Shown here: one piece after another, positions 43,967-54,152 of the stretch | How positions within the stretch are numbered: the stretch's first letter is position 1 | How the letters are laid out: each line of letters starts with the position of its first letter | Source of the DNA: Neobacillus piezotolerans | Lineage (GTDB): Bacteria; Bacillota; Bacilli; Bacillales; Cytobacillaceae | Length of the DNA: 64,000 nt | Reading direction: 5' to 3' | Assembly (NCBI RefSeq): GCF_003362805.1 | Contig: NZ_QNQT01000002.1 | Location: 1-64,000, forward strand | Program-made: the position numbers and the translations under genes | The notes under the pieces: generated by a model | Told to the model about the DNA's origin: nothing | Databases searched by the model: none | What the model saw: the letters and a program-made list of their open reading frames with translations, nothing else

Positions 43967-44125
43967 TTGATTTATTGCTGTGAAGAACATGTGGATCTTG
44001 CGCTGGATATGGTCGTGGATGAACATGAAACGTTTCCGATTTTGGAAAAAGTTGATGTGGATAACTTATCAACAAGCTGTGAATTTTGTCAAAAACTCGC
44101 AGTATATGTTGTGGCGAACGAATGA
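43967..44125 (+). CDS. CxxH/CxxC small protein
   Basis: 52-residue protein from a TTG start, MIYCCEEHVDLALD with CEFCQK near the C terminus. The CxxH and CxxC pairs look like one metal site. A short protein of this type commonly sits between htrC and rlmH in Bacillus. GGAGGTG lies eight bases before the TTG. A DnaA box (44056) lies inside the coding region. Function is unknown. Confidence 0.85.
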   Translation: MIYCCEEHVDLALDMVVDEHETFPILEKVDVDNLSTSCEFCQKLAVYVVANE

Positions 44126-44180
44126 TCCCATACAAGATGTGGATAGAAAATGTGGACATGTGGATAACTTCTGTGGATAA
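44056..44180. promoter_or_regulatory. DnaA-box cluster before rlmH
   Basis: Perfect TGTGGATAA boxes at 44056-44064, 44159-44167 and 44172-44180, plus one-mismatch copies at 44138-44146 and near 44151. All share one orientation. From memory, the rlmH (yydA) upstream region is a DnaA-binding cluster in B. subtilis. Confidence 0.8.
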
Positions 44181-44226
44181 CGTGTTTGTAAATTGTTTGT
44201 AACCATTTTGTAAAGGGTTGTGGATT

Positions 44227-44706
44227 GTGAATATCTCTGTTGTAACGGTTGGTAAATTGAAAGAGAAATATTTGAAGCAAGGGATAGAGGAATACACGAA
44301 GCGGCTGTCCGCCTATGCCAAAATGGAAATCATTGAAGTCCCTGATGAAAAGGCGCCTGAGGAAATGAGCGAAGCCGAGATGGAACAGGTGAAGAAAAAG
44401 GAGGGAGAGCGGATTCTGGCGAAGGTCAGCCCTGACGCCCATGTCATCGCCCTGGCCATCGAGGGGAAAATGCAATCGTCCGAAGAATTGGCGGCCAATC
44501 TGGACAGGCTCGCCCTTCACGGGAAAAGCAAAATCGCTTTTATTATCGGAGGATCACTCGGCCTGAGCAGCGAAGTCCTGAGCCGGGCTAATGATAAGCT
44601 ATCTTTTTCGAAAATGACCTTTCCGCATCAGCTCATGCGGTTAATTTTGGTTGAGCAGATTTATAGGGCTTTTCGGATAAATAGGAACGAACCTTATCAT
44701 AAATAG
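44227..44706 (+). CDS. rlmH: 23S rRNA pseudouridine-1915 N3-methyltransferase RlmH
   Basis: SPOUT methyltransferase acting on helix 69 of 23S rRNA. 159 residues from GTG 44227 ([16 protein letters not shown]), with the knot motifs [10 protein letters not shown] and [14 protein letters not shown]. The last codons, E-P-Y-H-K-stop, form the integration site of the adjoining cassette, and the coding sequence stays intact. This is the staphylococcal orfX, target of SCC elements. Confidence 0.97.
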   Translation: MNISVVTVGKLKEKYLKQGIEEYTKRLSAYAKMEIIEVPDEKAPEEMSEAEMEQVKKKEGERILAKVSPDAHVIALAIEGKMQSSEELAANLDRLALHGKSKIAFIIGGSLGLSSEVLSRANDKLSFSKMTFPHQLMRLILVEQIYRAFRINRNEPYHK

Positions 44707-45831
44707 AGGCAAAAAATCTTGAAGATAGAGGGGCAAATGCTTTTCACTTTGCGAGATTGTAGATAATTGTTTCCAAGATGAATCTCCGAACAGGTGATGA
44801 ATTAAAACGATTGATTTCGATTTATGAAGATCCTCAAAGTCAAACTCCAACTCTACAGATTCAATTACCCGTTTACGTTGAGGGAGAGAAATTACCTTCA
44901 CTTTCTTAACAAGGAGTTGTATTAGGTCCTTCTTCTGTTCTCTCGTAGCCTCCTCATATGTAGCCACGAATCTTTGAAGCAGTTGATGAATCGGCTTAGG
45001 CTCAATAAACTTATGGCTTGATTGATGTAACTTACCTTTTATTTCCGATAGAGTATGTTCTATTGCTGTCTTCTCTTCGGCAACCTGTTTTAATCGTTCT
45101 TGAAGCATATCAATCGGAAAGAGTTTTTCTACAAACGCTTTAAAGTACCGTTCTTGTAATTTACTAATTTCTGATAGACGGTTATCTAATTGTTTTACTT
45201 CCTTCATATAGGCACTTTCATCATCCTTGGTAATGTTATTGATGCCAAGGATTTTCTCTATAAGCAATTTTTCATCTTGAACAAGTTTCTTTATGACCGA
45301 AAAGACATATTCTTCTGCTTCATTAGCTCGAATTGAGTTGGCATTACAGGTGGTAGTACCTTTATTAAGGAAGTCTCCGCATTCATAATATCTATGCTTC
45401 TTCTTTGTACCGTCTTTACGGGTTGATGTAACAACAGCTGGAACCATACCCTGTCCACATTTTGGACAACGTAGTAAGGCATTCAATATAAATGGCTCAT
45501 TTGACTGCCTTTGTTTGAATGACTTGCTTGCTCTTCTTTCTTGCACAATTGTCCATAGTTCGTCAGAAATGATAGGTATATGCGTTCCATCCACAATGAT
45601 TGGGTTTGGATTTTTTCCTTTTCGTCGTTTGGCTTCCCAATCTTGAAGTCGCATCCAACGTATTTTTCCTATATACATGGGATTATCAAGTATGGTTGCG
45701 ACACCATTAATGGAAAATAATTTACCCTTCTTTGTGATATATCCATTCTTGTTAAGAATATTGGCAACGGCTTTGAGTCCTTTTCCTTGTGCGTACTCCG
45801 TAAAAATAAGTTTAACAATTATGTTACCAAT
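44641..45831 (-). pseudogene. Large serine recombinase, C-terminal remnant
   Basis: Open frame from 45831 downward, starting abruptly after a stop. It encodes the recombinase domain (LIFTEYAQGKGLKAVAN, then ILDNPMYIGKIRW), a zinc ribbon (RCPKCG ... YYECG) and a coiled coil. The N-terminal resolvase domain with the catalytic serine is absent. ATG 45678 is an internal methionine. The last 21 codons are antisense to rlmH, so the C terminus is supplied by the host across the attachment site. It belongs to the same broad class as Ccr recombinases of SCC elements; I cannot say whether it is Ccr proper. Confidence 0.82.
44689..44706 (+). repeat. Attachment-site repeat A (rlmH end)
   Basis: GAACCTTATCATAAATAG forms the last five codons and stop of rlmH. 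It recurs as repeats B and C in direct orientation. Confidence 0.85.
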
Positions 45832-46126
45832 CTATCATACAGGTACTTTCTATAAGGTTGATGAAGCACGCCACATCATATATAAGTCCGCTTTAACTAT
45901 AAAAAATAAAGAAAAACTGGTTGATTTCCTCAAAAAAGTCTCCTCATTCGATTTGGATACCCCTCTAAAAGCTATGACAAAAGAAACACGAAAAAGAAGG
46001 TTACAAATGCTCAAAGAACTCGGTATCAATCCTGTGCCAATTCCAAAAAACTACCCTCATGCTCCATTATCTTTGGAAAATCCCCTCGATTCCTTTCTTT
46101 TAATTTCTTCTACCGATGCTATATAG
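45821..46126 (+). pseudogene. Unrecognised gene fragment beside recombinase break
   Basis: About 100 residues reading LPIYHTGTFYKVDEARHI and onwards. There is no ribosome site, and the only start (45821) lies within antisense recombinase sequence. The change from recombinase to this frame near 45825 marks a deletion joint. Charged and helical; I do not recognise the family. Confidence 0.45.
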
Positions 46127-46239
46127 AAAAAATCTATAATATCCCCCCTTCACCATAAAAGGAAATACATTGGATACTCATTCTTTGCTAAAATAGGACT
46201 ATAGGCAAAGTGCGAACTTATTGGATTGGGGGGAGTTAT

Positions 46240-48597
46240 GTGAAAAAAGGATTTACAGAACGGGATATATGCACTAAATTTATCACTCCTTCCCTCGTGA
46301 ATGCGGGATGGGATCTACATAAGCAAATTAGAGAAGAAGTAACCTTTACAGCAGGCCGCATCATGGTAAAGGGAAAGAAGCACGTTCGGAAAAAGAGTAA
46401 GCGTGCGGATTATATACTGTACTACAAGGCAAATTTGCCTTTGGCGGTTATAGAAGCAAAAGATGGGGAGCATTCCGTTGGCAGTGGAATGCAACAGGGA
46501 TTGGAATATGCAGAGGCACTGGATATTCCCTTTGTTTTTAGCAGTAATGGGAAAGGCTTTTTATTTCATGATCGTACTGGTCAGAGTCAGAAAATGGAGC
46601 AGGAATTAAAAATGGAGGAGTTCCCTTCACCTGCTATGTTGTGGGCAATGTATAGGCAGTGGAAAGGAATCGATGAAAAAGCTGAACAAGTAATAACACA
46701 AGATTATTATAGTGATGGCAGTGGCAAAACACCTCGTTACTATCAGCGTATTTCGGTAAATAGAACGGTTGAAGCAATAGTGAAAGGGCAAGATAGGGTG
46801 TTGCTTGTTTCAGCTACAGGAACAGGAAAGACCTTTATTGCTTTTCAAATCATATGGCGACTCTGGAAGTCCAGGACAAAGAAGCGTATCCTCTTTCTTG
46901 CTGACCGCAACATCCTGGTTGACCAAACAATGGCTAATGATTTTAAACACTTTGGCGATAAAATGACAAAGATTAAAAATCGTAAGGTTGATAAGTCTTA
47001 TGAAATCTATCTTGCTCTTTATCAAGGCGTAACAGGTACAGATGACTGGAAGAATATCTATAAAGAGTTTTCACCTGACTTTTTTGACCTTATTGTTATT
47101 GACGAGTGCCATCGAGGGAGTGCGAAAGAAGATAGTGCATGGAGGGAGATACTAACCTACTTTTCATCAGCAACCCATGTGGGATTGACCGCTACACCAA
47201 AGGAAACCAAAGATGTTTCCAATATCCATTATTTTGGTGAACCAATATACACTTATAGCTTAAAGCAGGGCATTGATGACGGTTTTCTTGCACCATATCG
47301 GGTAATTCGTTACACAATTGACCGAGATGTTGACGGCTGGCGGCCAGAACAAGGGCAACGGGATAAGTATGGTAATGTGATTGGCGATCGTATTTACAAT
47401 GTAAAGGATTTTGACCGTAATCTCGTACTGGAACAAAGGACACTCGAAGTTGCAAAAAAAGTCACCGAGTATTTAAAGAAAACAGATCGATATCAAAAGA
47501 CAATTATATTCTGTGTAAACATCAATCACGCTGAAAGAATGAGGCAAGCGATTGTAAATTTCAATGCTGATTTAGTGGCTGAAAACCATAAATATGTTTT
47601 AAGAATAACGGGGGACAATGATGAAGGAAAAGCAGAACTGGACAATTTTATTGATCCAAATAGCAAGTATCCTGTCATTGCTGTCACATCGAAATTGATG
47701 ACAACGGGAGTAGATGCCCAAACATGTAAACTTATTGTCCTTGATAGCAATATCACCTCAATGACTGAATTCAAACAGATTATCGGTCGTGGTACAAGGG
47801 TGAACGAAGAATTCGGCAAATATTCATTTACTATTATGGATTTTAGAAATGTCACCAATCTATTTGCCGACAAGGATTTTGACGGCGATCCTGTGCAAAT
47901 ATATGAGCCTACGGGCGGAGAGGACATAGTGCCACCTGAAATTGATGAAGGAGAGGAACCTGAACCACCGAAAGATTTTCCACCTATTGGTGGCAATGAT
48001 AATGGAGATGAACCAGGTGGAGGTGGTAATGAAGTCCGCACCTACTATGTTCAAAGTGTTAAAGTGCAGGTCATTAATGAGCGAGTTCAATATTACGCAG
48101 ATAATGGGGAGCTTATCACAGAATCGCTTACGGACTACACGAAAAAAACGGTCAAGCAAGGGTTCCGTACACTGGACGAATTTATTCAATCTTGGAGTAT
48201 AGCCGATAAAAAAGAAGCAATAATTGAAGAGTTATTGGAGCAAGGTGTACTATTAGATGAATTGCAACAAGAAGTAGGAAAAGAGTACGATCCGTTTGAT
48301 TTGATTTGCCATGTGGCATTTGAGCAAAAGCCACTCACCAGAAAAGAACGTGCTTTAAATGTAAAGAAACGGGATTACTTTGCTAAATATGGTGAGAAAG
48401 CAAGAGCGGTACTTGAAGCGTTATTGGAAAAATACGCAGATGAAGGAATCGAACACATTGAAAGCATGGAAGTATTAAAGTTAAGACCATTTGACCAGTA
48501 TGGTTCTCTTATGGAAATCATCAAGTCATTTGGAGGTAAAAAACAATATGTACAGGCTGTAAGAGAGTTGGAGCAACAGATTTATCAAACAGCGTAG
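46240..48597 (+). CDS. hsdR: Type I restriction enzyme, endonuclease/translocase subunit HsdR
   Basis: 785 residues. The nuclease domain at the N terminus has the RADYILYY ... LAVIEAKDG pattern; the SF2 motor follows with Walker A SATGTGKT near residue 200, DECHRGS and GLTATPK, and helicase motif [10 protein letters not shown]. The C-terminal region resembles the EcoEI-type tail. It translocates and cuts DNA lacking the host methylation. GTG 46240 follows GGGGGGAG; a GTG 30 bases upstream is less likely. A D/E/G/P-rich linker (about 580-610) is unusual. Confidence 0.93.
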   Translation: MKKGFTERDICTKFITPSLVNAGWDLHKQIREEVTFTAGRIMVKGKKHVRKKSKRADYILYYKANLPLAVIEAKDGEHSVGSGMQQGLEYAEALDIPFVFSSNGKGFLFHDRTGQSQKMEQELKMEEFPSPAMLWAMYRQWKGIDEKAEQVITQDYYSDGSGKTPRYYQRISVNRTVEAIVKGQDRVLLVSATGTGKTFIAFQIIWRLWKSRTKKRILFLADRNILVDQTMANDFKHFGDKMTKIKNRKVDKSYEIYLALYQGVTGTDDWKNIYKEFSPDFFDLIVIDECHRGSAKEDSAWREILTYFSSATHVGLTATPKETKDVSNIHYFGEPIYTYSLKQGIDDGFLAPYRVIRYTIDRDVDGWRPEQGQRDKYGNVIGDRIYNVKDFDRNLVLEQRTLEVAKKVTEYLKKTDRYQKTIIFCVNINHAERMRQAIVNFNADLVAENHKYVLRITGDNDEGKAELDNFIDPNSKYPVIAVTSKLMTTGVDAQTCKLIVLDSNITSMTEFKQIIGRGTRVNEEFGKYSFTIMDFRNVTNLFADKDFDGDPVQIYEPTGGEDIVPPEIDEGEEPEPPKDFPPIGGNDNGDEPGGGGNEVRTYYVQSVKVQVINERVQYYADNGELITESLTDYTKKTVKQGFRTLDEFIQSWSIADKKEAIIEELLEQGVLLDELQQEVGKEYDPFDLICHVAFEQKPLTRKERALNVKKRDYFAKYGEKARAVLEALLEKYADEGIEHIESMEVLKLRPFDQYGSLMEIIKSFGGKKQYVQAVRELEQQIYQTA

Positions 48598-48624
48598 TTT
48601 GCAACAGTAGATGGAGGATGCAAC

Positions 48625-50070
48625 ATGTCAATTACAAACGCAATTAAGTCTATACAAGATATTATGAGGCAGGATAGCGGGGTTGATGGCGATGCCCAAC
48701 GTATTGCCCAACTTGTATGGATGATTTTCTTGAAGATTTTCGCTGATAAAGAGGCAGAATTAGAGCTTTTAGAAGACGACTATCAATCACCGATTCCAGA
48801 AGAATTAAGATGGCATAGCTGGGCAGAAAACGAAGAAGGAATGACAGGCGATGAATTGTTGGACTTTGTTAATAACAAACTCTTCCCTGCTCTAAAAGAG
48901 CTACCAGATGTGGAAGAAGGGACAAGAGGTCATATTGTCAAAGAAGTGTTCCGAGATAGCTTTAATTACATGAAAAGTGGGACACTTATACGTCAAATCA
49001 TCAATAAAATCAATGAGATAGATTTTAACAGCTCAGAAGACCGACATTTGTTTAATGACTTTTATGAGACTTTTTTAAAGGACTTACAATCGGCTGGCAA
49101 TGCAGGCGAGTTCTACACTCCGAGAGCTGTAACAAAATTTATGGTAGATATGTCAAACCCCCACCTGGGTGAAAAAGTGCTTGATCCTGCAACTGGGACA
49201 GGTGGTTTCCTAAAGAGTTCAATTGAGCATTTGATGAAACAGGCAAAGACAGCAGAAGAAAGAAAATTAATCCAAAACTCAATTATGGGGATTGAGAAGA
49301 AGCAATTGCCCCACGTTTTAGCAGTGACGAATTTAATCCTAAATGATGTAGATATTCCAAAGATTCGCCACGACAACTCACTGGCACGCCCTATTCGTGA
49401 TTATAGTATGAAAGACAAAGTAGATGTTATTTGTACAAATCCTCCATTTGGGGGGGTTGAAGAAGACGGCATACAAGCTAATTTTCCAACCGCATTTCGT
49501 ACAAAAGAAACAGCAGACCTATTCATGGTACTTATCATGACACTATTAAAAGATGGCGGTAGAGGTGCTGTTGTTCTGCCAGACGGCTTCCTATTTGGTG
49601 AAGGGGTAAAGACGAGAATCAAAGAAAAGCTACTTGAAGAGTGTAATCTACACACTATTGTAAGGCTTCCTAATGGTGTATTTGCTCCATATACAAGCAT
49701 TCGCACTAATCTCTTATTCTTTACAAAAGGACAGCCTACAAAGGAAATCTGGTACTATGAACATCCGTATCCAGAAGGACAGAAATCATACTCAAAAACC
49801 CGCCCAATCCGAATTGAAGAATTTGACCGAGAAAAAGATTGGTGGAATACGAGGGAGGAAAATGAGTTAGCTTGGAAAATAACAATCGATGAAATAAAAG
49901 CAAGGAACTACAACCTCGATGTAAAAAATCCTTATGCTACAGAAGAGGAACTGCTTGATCCGCAAGAAGCATTACAGCAATACATGGAGTCGGTTGAGCA
50001 AGTAAAGAAAGCAAAACAACTATTGGTAGGTGAACTATCCGAGATTCTAAAGGAAGGTTCAAGAGTATGA
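48625..50070 (+). CDS. hsdM: Type I modification methylase HsdM
   Basis: 481 residues: an N-terminal helical HsdM domain, then an adenine methyltransferase with SAM motif DPATGTGGFL and catalytic NPPFGG. It makes N6-methyladenine at the HsdS-chosen site. 27 bases after hsd[15 protein letters not shown] supplies the ribosome site. It overlaps hsdS by four bases. Confidence 0.96.
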   Translation: MSITNAIKSIQDIMRQDSGVDGDAQRIAQLVWMIFLKIFADKEAELELLEDDYQSPIPEELRWHSWAENEEGMTGDELLDFVNNKLFPALKELPDVEEGTRGHIVKEVFRDSFNYMKSGTLIRQIINKINEIDFNSSEDRHLFNDFYETFLKDLQSAGNAGEFYTPRAVTKFMVDMSNPHLGEKVLDPATGTGGFLKSSIEHLMKQAKTAEERKLIQNSIMGIEKKQLPHVLAVTNLILNDVDIPKIRHDNSLARPIRDYSMKDKVDVICTNPPFGGVEEDGIQANFPTAFRTKETADLFMVLIMTLLKDGGRGAVVLPDGFLFGEGVKTRIKEKLLEECNLHTIVRLPNGVFAPYTSIRTNLLFFTKGQPTKEIWYYEHPYPEGQKSYSKTRPIRIEEFDREKDWWNTREENELAWKITIDEIKARNYNLDVKNPYATEEELLDPQEALQQYMESVEQVKKAKQLLVGELSEILKEGSRV

Positions 50071-51761
50071 CAGCATTATTAGATCACTTTCATGAAGCAA
50101 TAACAACACCTGATGACGTAGAGAAGTTGAAAAAGTTGATACTTCAACATGCCATGCAGGGGAAATTGGTAGAACAAGATCCAAATGACGAGCCAGCATC
50201 TAAGTTGTTTAAGAGAATTGAGAAAGAAAAACAGAAATTAATTAAAGAAAAGATATTAAAAAATTCTAAGCCCCTACCATCCATTGAAGAAAGTGACATA
50301 CCATATCAACTGCCTGAAGGATGGATATGGGTAAGATTAGGTGACATAGGAATCACTCAGACAGGGGCAACTCCTTCTACAAGTAAACCTGAGTATTTTG
50401 GTGGTGAATATCCATTTATTACACCTGCTGATATTTCAGAAAATGGCATAGATTATTATCAAAGAAGTCTATCAAAAGTTGGTATCGAGTATGGCAGGAT
50501 TGTTTCTGAAAACTCTGTATTGATGGTTTGTATTGGTGGTTCAATAGGAAAATGTTATTACACCGACAGACTATGCTCATGCAATCAACAAATAAACACA
50601 ATAACGGGACTTTGTTCAATAAGCGGAAAGTTTTTGTATTACTTTATGTCTTCTTCATACTTTTATAAGAGTGTAATTGAAAATGCAACAGGTTCCGCTA
50701 CACCAATAATCAACAAAAACAAATGGGAGAGTATTGCTTTTCCACTACCACCATTAGAAGAGCAAAATAGAATTGTTAAGAAAATTGAAGAATTATTCAA
50801 GCAAAGTGATGAACTACTTTCTAAACTCATTAAAATGCAGGCTAAATCAGTTTTATTAAACAAAATCATATTTACAAAGCTCCAAGATCACTCTAACTAT
50901 GAACGGATGAAAGATTTGCGTTTTGCTATAGAGAACATGGAGCATCTTTGCAACGATAAAGATAGTATAAATCAGCTTCGGAAAACGATCCTTTCCCTTG
51001 CAGTTCAAGGGAAGTTAGAAGTTCAAAATGTGAATGAAGAACCTGCATCTGTATTGGTGGAAAAGATAAAACAAGAAAAGGAAAGAATGATATCTGAGAA
51101 GATTATCAAGAAAGAAAAGCCTTTACAACCTATTACTGCCGAGGAAGTCCCATTCTTACTTCCTAATGGCTGGGAATGGGTGAGATTAGGTGAGATAACA
51201 ATGAAATTGGGTGCAGGAAAGACACCTCTCGGTGGGGAAAAGAATTATGTCCAAGAAGGAATTAAATTTATTCGCTCCCAAAATGTATGGAATAGTGGAT
51301 TATTGTTAGATGGTGTTGCCCATATAACGGCAGAAACAAATGAAAGCATGAAAGGAAGCATTGTCCAGGCAAAGGATATCCTCCTTAACATCACGGGTGC
51401 TTCTATCGGGAGGAGTTCTCTTGTCCCCGATGATTTTGATATTGCCAATGTAAACCAACATGTAGCTATCATCAGGTTAGTAGATGATAGTATTAGGCAT
51501 TACATTCATACCTGTATCATCTCGCCTTATTTTCAAAATGAGGTTATGCGTGTTCAAGTTGGGGCATCCAGAGAAGGATTGAGCATGACGAAATTGGCAA
51601 AATTCATTATCCCGCTTCCACCAGTCGAGGAACAGGTCAGAATAATGGATAAAGTTCAAAGTCTTTTTTGTTTAATCGACCAATATGAAAACAAGATAGT
51701 ATTAAAGGAAAAATCAACAAAAACTTTATCTGATTCACTAATTGAGAGCATACTTATGTAA
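50067..51761 (+). CDS. hsdS: Type I specificity subunit HsdS
   Basis: 564 residues with two target-recognition domains (roughly 85-230 and 360-530), each opening with an LPEGWIWVRLG or LPNGWEWVRLG segment and followed by a conserved helical spacer (PLPPLEEQ and PLPPVEEQ). Each domain reads one half of a bipartite target. Both halves look intact, so the system should be active. ATGA overlap with hsdM. Confidence 0.94.
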   Translation: MTALLDHFHEAITTPDDVEKLKKLILQHAMQGKLVEQDPNDEPASKLFKRIEKEKQKLIKEKILKNSKPLPSIEESDIPYQLPEGWIWVRLGDIGITQTGATPSTSKPEYFGGEYPFITPADISENGIDYYQRSLSKVGIEYGRIVSENSVLMVCIGGSIGKCYYTDRLCSCNQQINTITGLCSISGKFLYYFMSSSYFYKSVIENATGSATPIINKNKWESIAFPLPPLEEQNRIVKKIEELFKQSDELLSKLIKMQAKSVLLNKIIFTKLQDHSNYERMKDLRFAIENMEHLCNDKDSINQLRKTILSLAVQGKLEVQNVNEEPASVLVEKIKQEKERMISEKIIKKEKPLQPITAEEVPFLLPNGWEWVRLGEITMKLGAGKTPLGGEKNYVQEGIKFIRSQNVWNSGLLLDGVAHITAETNESMKGSIVQAKDILLNITGASIGRSSLVPDDFDIANVNQHVAIIRLVDDSIRHYIHTCIISPYFQNEVMRVQVGASREGLSMTKLAKFIIPLPPVEEQVRIMDKVQSLFCLIDQYENKIVLKEKSTKTLSDSLIESILM

Positions 51762-51766
51762 CGAAC

Positions 51767-51796
51767 GAAAGAGCCATACACGGCTCTTTTTTTGTT
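51767..51796. terminator. hsd operon terminator (convergent)
   Basis: AAAGAGCC/GGCTCTTT with loop ATACAC, then TTTTTTG; lies between the converging hsdS and the next gene. Confidence 0.85.
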
Positions 51797-52269
51797 TATC
51801 GCTTATATCTTTCCATAAAATCCATAAGTGATTGAGCTACCAAGTCCTGAACTTTTAGATGCGGATAGTTGGTGTCACAAAACTTTGCAAACTCACTGTA
51901 GATTTGTTTATTCATCTTTATGCTTTTGTTTTCATACGTTGCTGTTTTACTGTAGACTCTTTCGTCAAGAAGTAGGTTTCTTGAATTCGCCATTTCGATT
52001 AGCCGTTGGAGAGTGTGCCTATTTTCTTTGATAAAATCAAATATCTCTAATTCCTTTTCCTCATTATCCTCTTTTAATGCTACCGCAACGTACTGTTTAC
52101 TCTTTTTACTATAATGATATTTCCCGTCAGATCTCATTTCAGTTGTAAAGGTAGAGTATGCAAAGTTGTACATTGTTGCGATTTCTTTTAGCGTGTGGTT
52201 CTTTAACAGTCGGTTGACTTCTTCAATTCTTTTGGAAGGTGCTAAAGTAAGAAGTTGTTCTTTATCCAT
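51796..52269 (-). CDS. Predicted DNA-binding protein, HTH plus ribbon-helix-helix
   Basis: 157 residues. The N-terminal part has a helix-turn-helix look (LKEIATMYNFAYSTFTTEM). The C-terminal 45 residues (KSIKMNKQIYSEFAKFCD and beyond) look like a ribbon-helix-helix or CopG-type segment. Such two-part proteins occur on plasmids and cassettes of Gram-positive bacteria; the role is unknown. Divergent from the XRE gene next door, with a shared 186-base promoter region. Confidence 0.6.
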   Translation of the reverse strand: MDKEQLLTLAPSKRIEEVNRLLKNHTLKEIATMYNFAYSTFTTEMRSDGKYHYSKKSKQYVAVALKEDNEEKELEIFDFIKENRHTLQRLIEMANSRNLLLDERVYSKTATYENKSIKMNKQIYSEFAKFCDTNYPHLKVQDLVAQSLMDFMERYKR

Positions 52270-52455
52270 TTCAAAACTCCTTTCTATTTGTAGTGGTTTA
52301 GTAGACTTTTTATCTTATATATAATCGACCAATTTAATGCCATTTCTCGCCGAATTTCCTATAAAAAATTGAATGATTCAAAGCCAATTAAACTATCATA
52401 TAAAGATGTTGATACATCAGGGGTTTAACTTAAAACAAGATTAGAAGGTGAGAAC

Positions 52456-52713
52456 ATGAGCATAGTACAAGTAGATAAGAACTTATTTGGAACCTTTCTA
52501 AGAACTTGTCGAGCAAAGAATGGGTGGAGTCTATGTGATGTTAAACAGCGAACAGGGATTAATCCAAGCTATCTTAACAGGTTAGAACGTGGGAAGAGAA
52601 GAAATCCTTCGGTGATACTGGTACAATCCTTGGCGGTTGCTTACTCGGTTCAAGTTACAACGTTGATTGACCTATTACTACTTGATAAAGGAGAAGAACA
52701 AATTAAAGAGTAA
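52456..52713 (+). CDS. XRE-family helix-turn-helix regulator
   Basis: 85 residues; helix-turn-helix in residues 20-45 (WSLCDVKQRTGINPSYLNRLERG). Probably a regulator of cassette genes. AGAAGGTGAGAAC precedes the ATG. The frame continues open for 72 codons after its single TAA (see next entry). Confidence 0.85.
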   Translation: MSIVQVDKNLFGTFLRTCRAKNGWSLCDVKQRTGINPSYLNRLERGKRRNPSVILVQSLAVAYSVQVTTLIDLLLLDKGEEQIKE

Positions 52714-52932
52714 TTCTTAGGATACTATGCTGTCTGTAGCCGTTGCAAAGAGGAAGGCAATTATTTTGTTATCTCTTATAGACCAGGGGAAACTTACAAC
52801 AAGGTACTAAACTGTATCCTTTCTAATGTGGAATTAGAGCAAGTAATAAAAAGAAATAGGTTAAACAATGAAAGAGGCATGAAAGAATATCGTGATTGTA
52901 AAAGACAAGCAAAGTTTATCATGGCGGTTTAA
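52714..52932 (+). pseudogene. In-frame continuation after the XRE stop
   Basis: Directly after the XRE stop the same frame reads 72 more codons: GYYAVCSRCKEEGNYFVISY, then a helical basic tail ending KFIMAV-stop. It has a CxxC pair and protein-like composition but no start codon near its beginning. Either the TAA is a nonsense change in a longer protein, or this is a 5'-truncated gene. Family unknown. Confidence 0.5.
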
Positions 52933-53309
52933 CAAAAATTTTGCTTGGAATTTGGCATTTAGAGATATGAAGGTTTTTTTCCTTTGCAGTTACGATTGGA
53001 AGAAAGCCAACCAGTATTGTGGTGAATAAATTTTCTGTTCGGGGCATTGAGAACATCCTTTTATAAAAGGGAAACTGATACAAAAGGGGAAACTTAGGAG
53101 TTTCCTTTTTGTTTACATAGCAGTGAACATTCATATAATCATTTAGTGAATTGGATTCCAGACACGTAGTACTTTGGCTTTTCCTAAAATGAATGACTTT
53201 AGTCAAAGATTCCATCACGTTGACTAAAGTATTTTGAATATTTTGACAAATTAAGAAAGGTAACATATAATCATTATGTGATATGAAATAGATATTATTG
53301 GAGGATAAA
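52933..53309. other. Cassette spacer
   Basis: A/T-rich, no convincing gene on either strand. AAAGGGGAAAC/TTTCCTTTT-type stems near 53080-53112 (AAGGGGAAACTTAGGAGTTTCCTTTTTG) look like a terminator. Confidence 0.4.
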
Positions 53310-53603
53310 ATGCCAAGTAAGAACGTTACTATTGAAGATATTGTTAAAGCTGTCTTAAATGATACAGAAGAGATTGAAATGCTTGAAGGAGAAATAAAAA
53401 AATTAGTCGGAGTTGCAAACAAATTAACTGATTTCCTAATACCTGAAAAACGTGGCTATTGCGAGTACAACACTATGTTTACATATGATCAGGATATAGC
53501 AGGACTTATGGAGCCGTTTAAAACAAGAGAAGAAAAAGAAACAATTATCAATAATGCGTTGAGACTTTATTTTTCAACTATCAAACAGAAGGAATCAGGA
53601 TAA
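53310..53603 (+). CDS. Hypothetical small acidic protein
   Basis: 97 residues from ATG 53310 with GGAGG six bases upstream. Two helical stretches (IEDIVKAVLNDTEEIEMLEGE and TREEKETIINNALRLYFS). No family recognised. Cassette cargo. Confidence 0.55.
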   Translation: MPSKNVTIEDIVKAVLNDTEEIEMLEGEIKKLVGVANKLTDFLIPEKRGYCEYNTMFTYDQDIAGLMEPFKTREEKETIINNALRLYFSTIKQKESG

Positions 53604-53841
53604 TGTAAATTTTGGAAGTTTCATCTATAGTAATCTTGGCAAATTTATTGATTACCCGTCAGTGAAAGGGATGGGACTTTGGAAAATTAAGAATATGACT
53701 GCAAAGGTTGAAGATATCGTTTTAAAAGAAAATAAGATATTGAAGTATTGCTATCAATCTAATTGTAAAGGGAGTCGATATTAATAGTTCAAAGTAACTT
53801 ACAAAAACATAGGGGAATTAAAAAAAATCTTACTGGAGGTA
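53604..53841. other. Remnant coding stretch
   Basis: A frame open from about 53626 to its stop at 53784 ends KYCYQSNCKGSRY. The only starts are internal (GTG near 53662) and have no ribosome site. Probably a decayed small gene. Confidence 0.3.
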
Positions 53842-54108
53842 TTGGAGGCTTCTTTTCAGGAGGTTGCTTCAACCCAGTTACAGGAGTTTCAAAAGGGATT
53901 GCCTTCCCCAGAGGAAGAAAGGCTTAAACGTTTCAATGAAATTGTAGGTAGGCGTAAGATTGAGAGAATATTGGAGAATGAAGCTCTCTCCCTGTGGGCT
54001 ACAAAACCTGAATCAGAGCGATTTAAAAAGGTTGGCTGGTTTCATAAAGAAGAGGATAGGAATAAGAAAGTGCAATCTATTAAAAGCTATATAGACTATC
54101 ATTTTTAG
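53812..54108 (+). pseudogene. Hypothetical protein, probably 5'-truncated
   Basis: Frame open after a TAG at 53808-53813 region; reads GELKKILLEVLEASFQEVAS and ends KSYIDYHF. The only start is TTG 53842, just two bases after GGAGG, too close for good initiation. Highly charged and helical; family unknown. Confidence 0.4.
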
Positions 54109-54152
54109 CAAAGGATGCGGGAAGAGTTTGATTTGTAGACGGGGGGCTTTTA

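Noticed and set aside
44313-44498. Antisense open frames in rlmH and other housekeeping genes
   Set aside because: Shadows of strongly conserved genes in other frames with no independent support.
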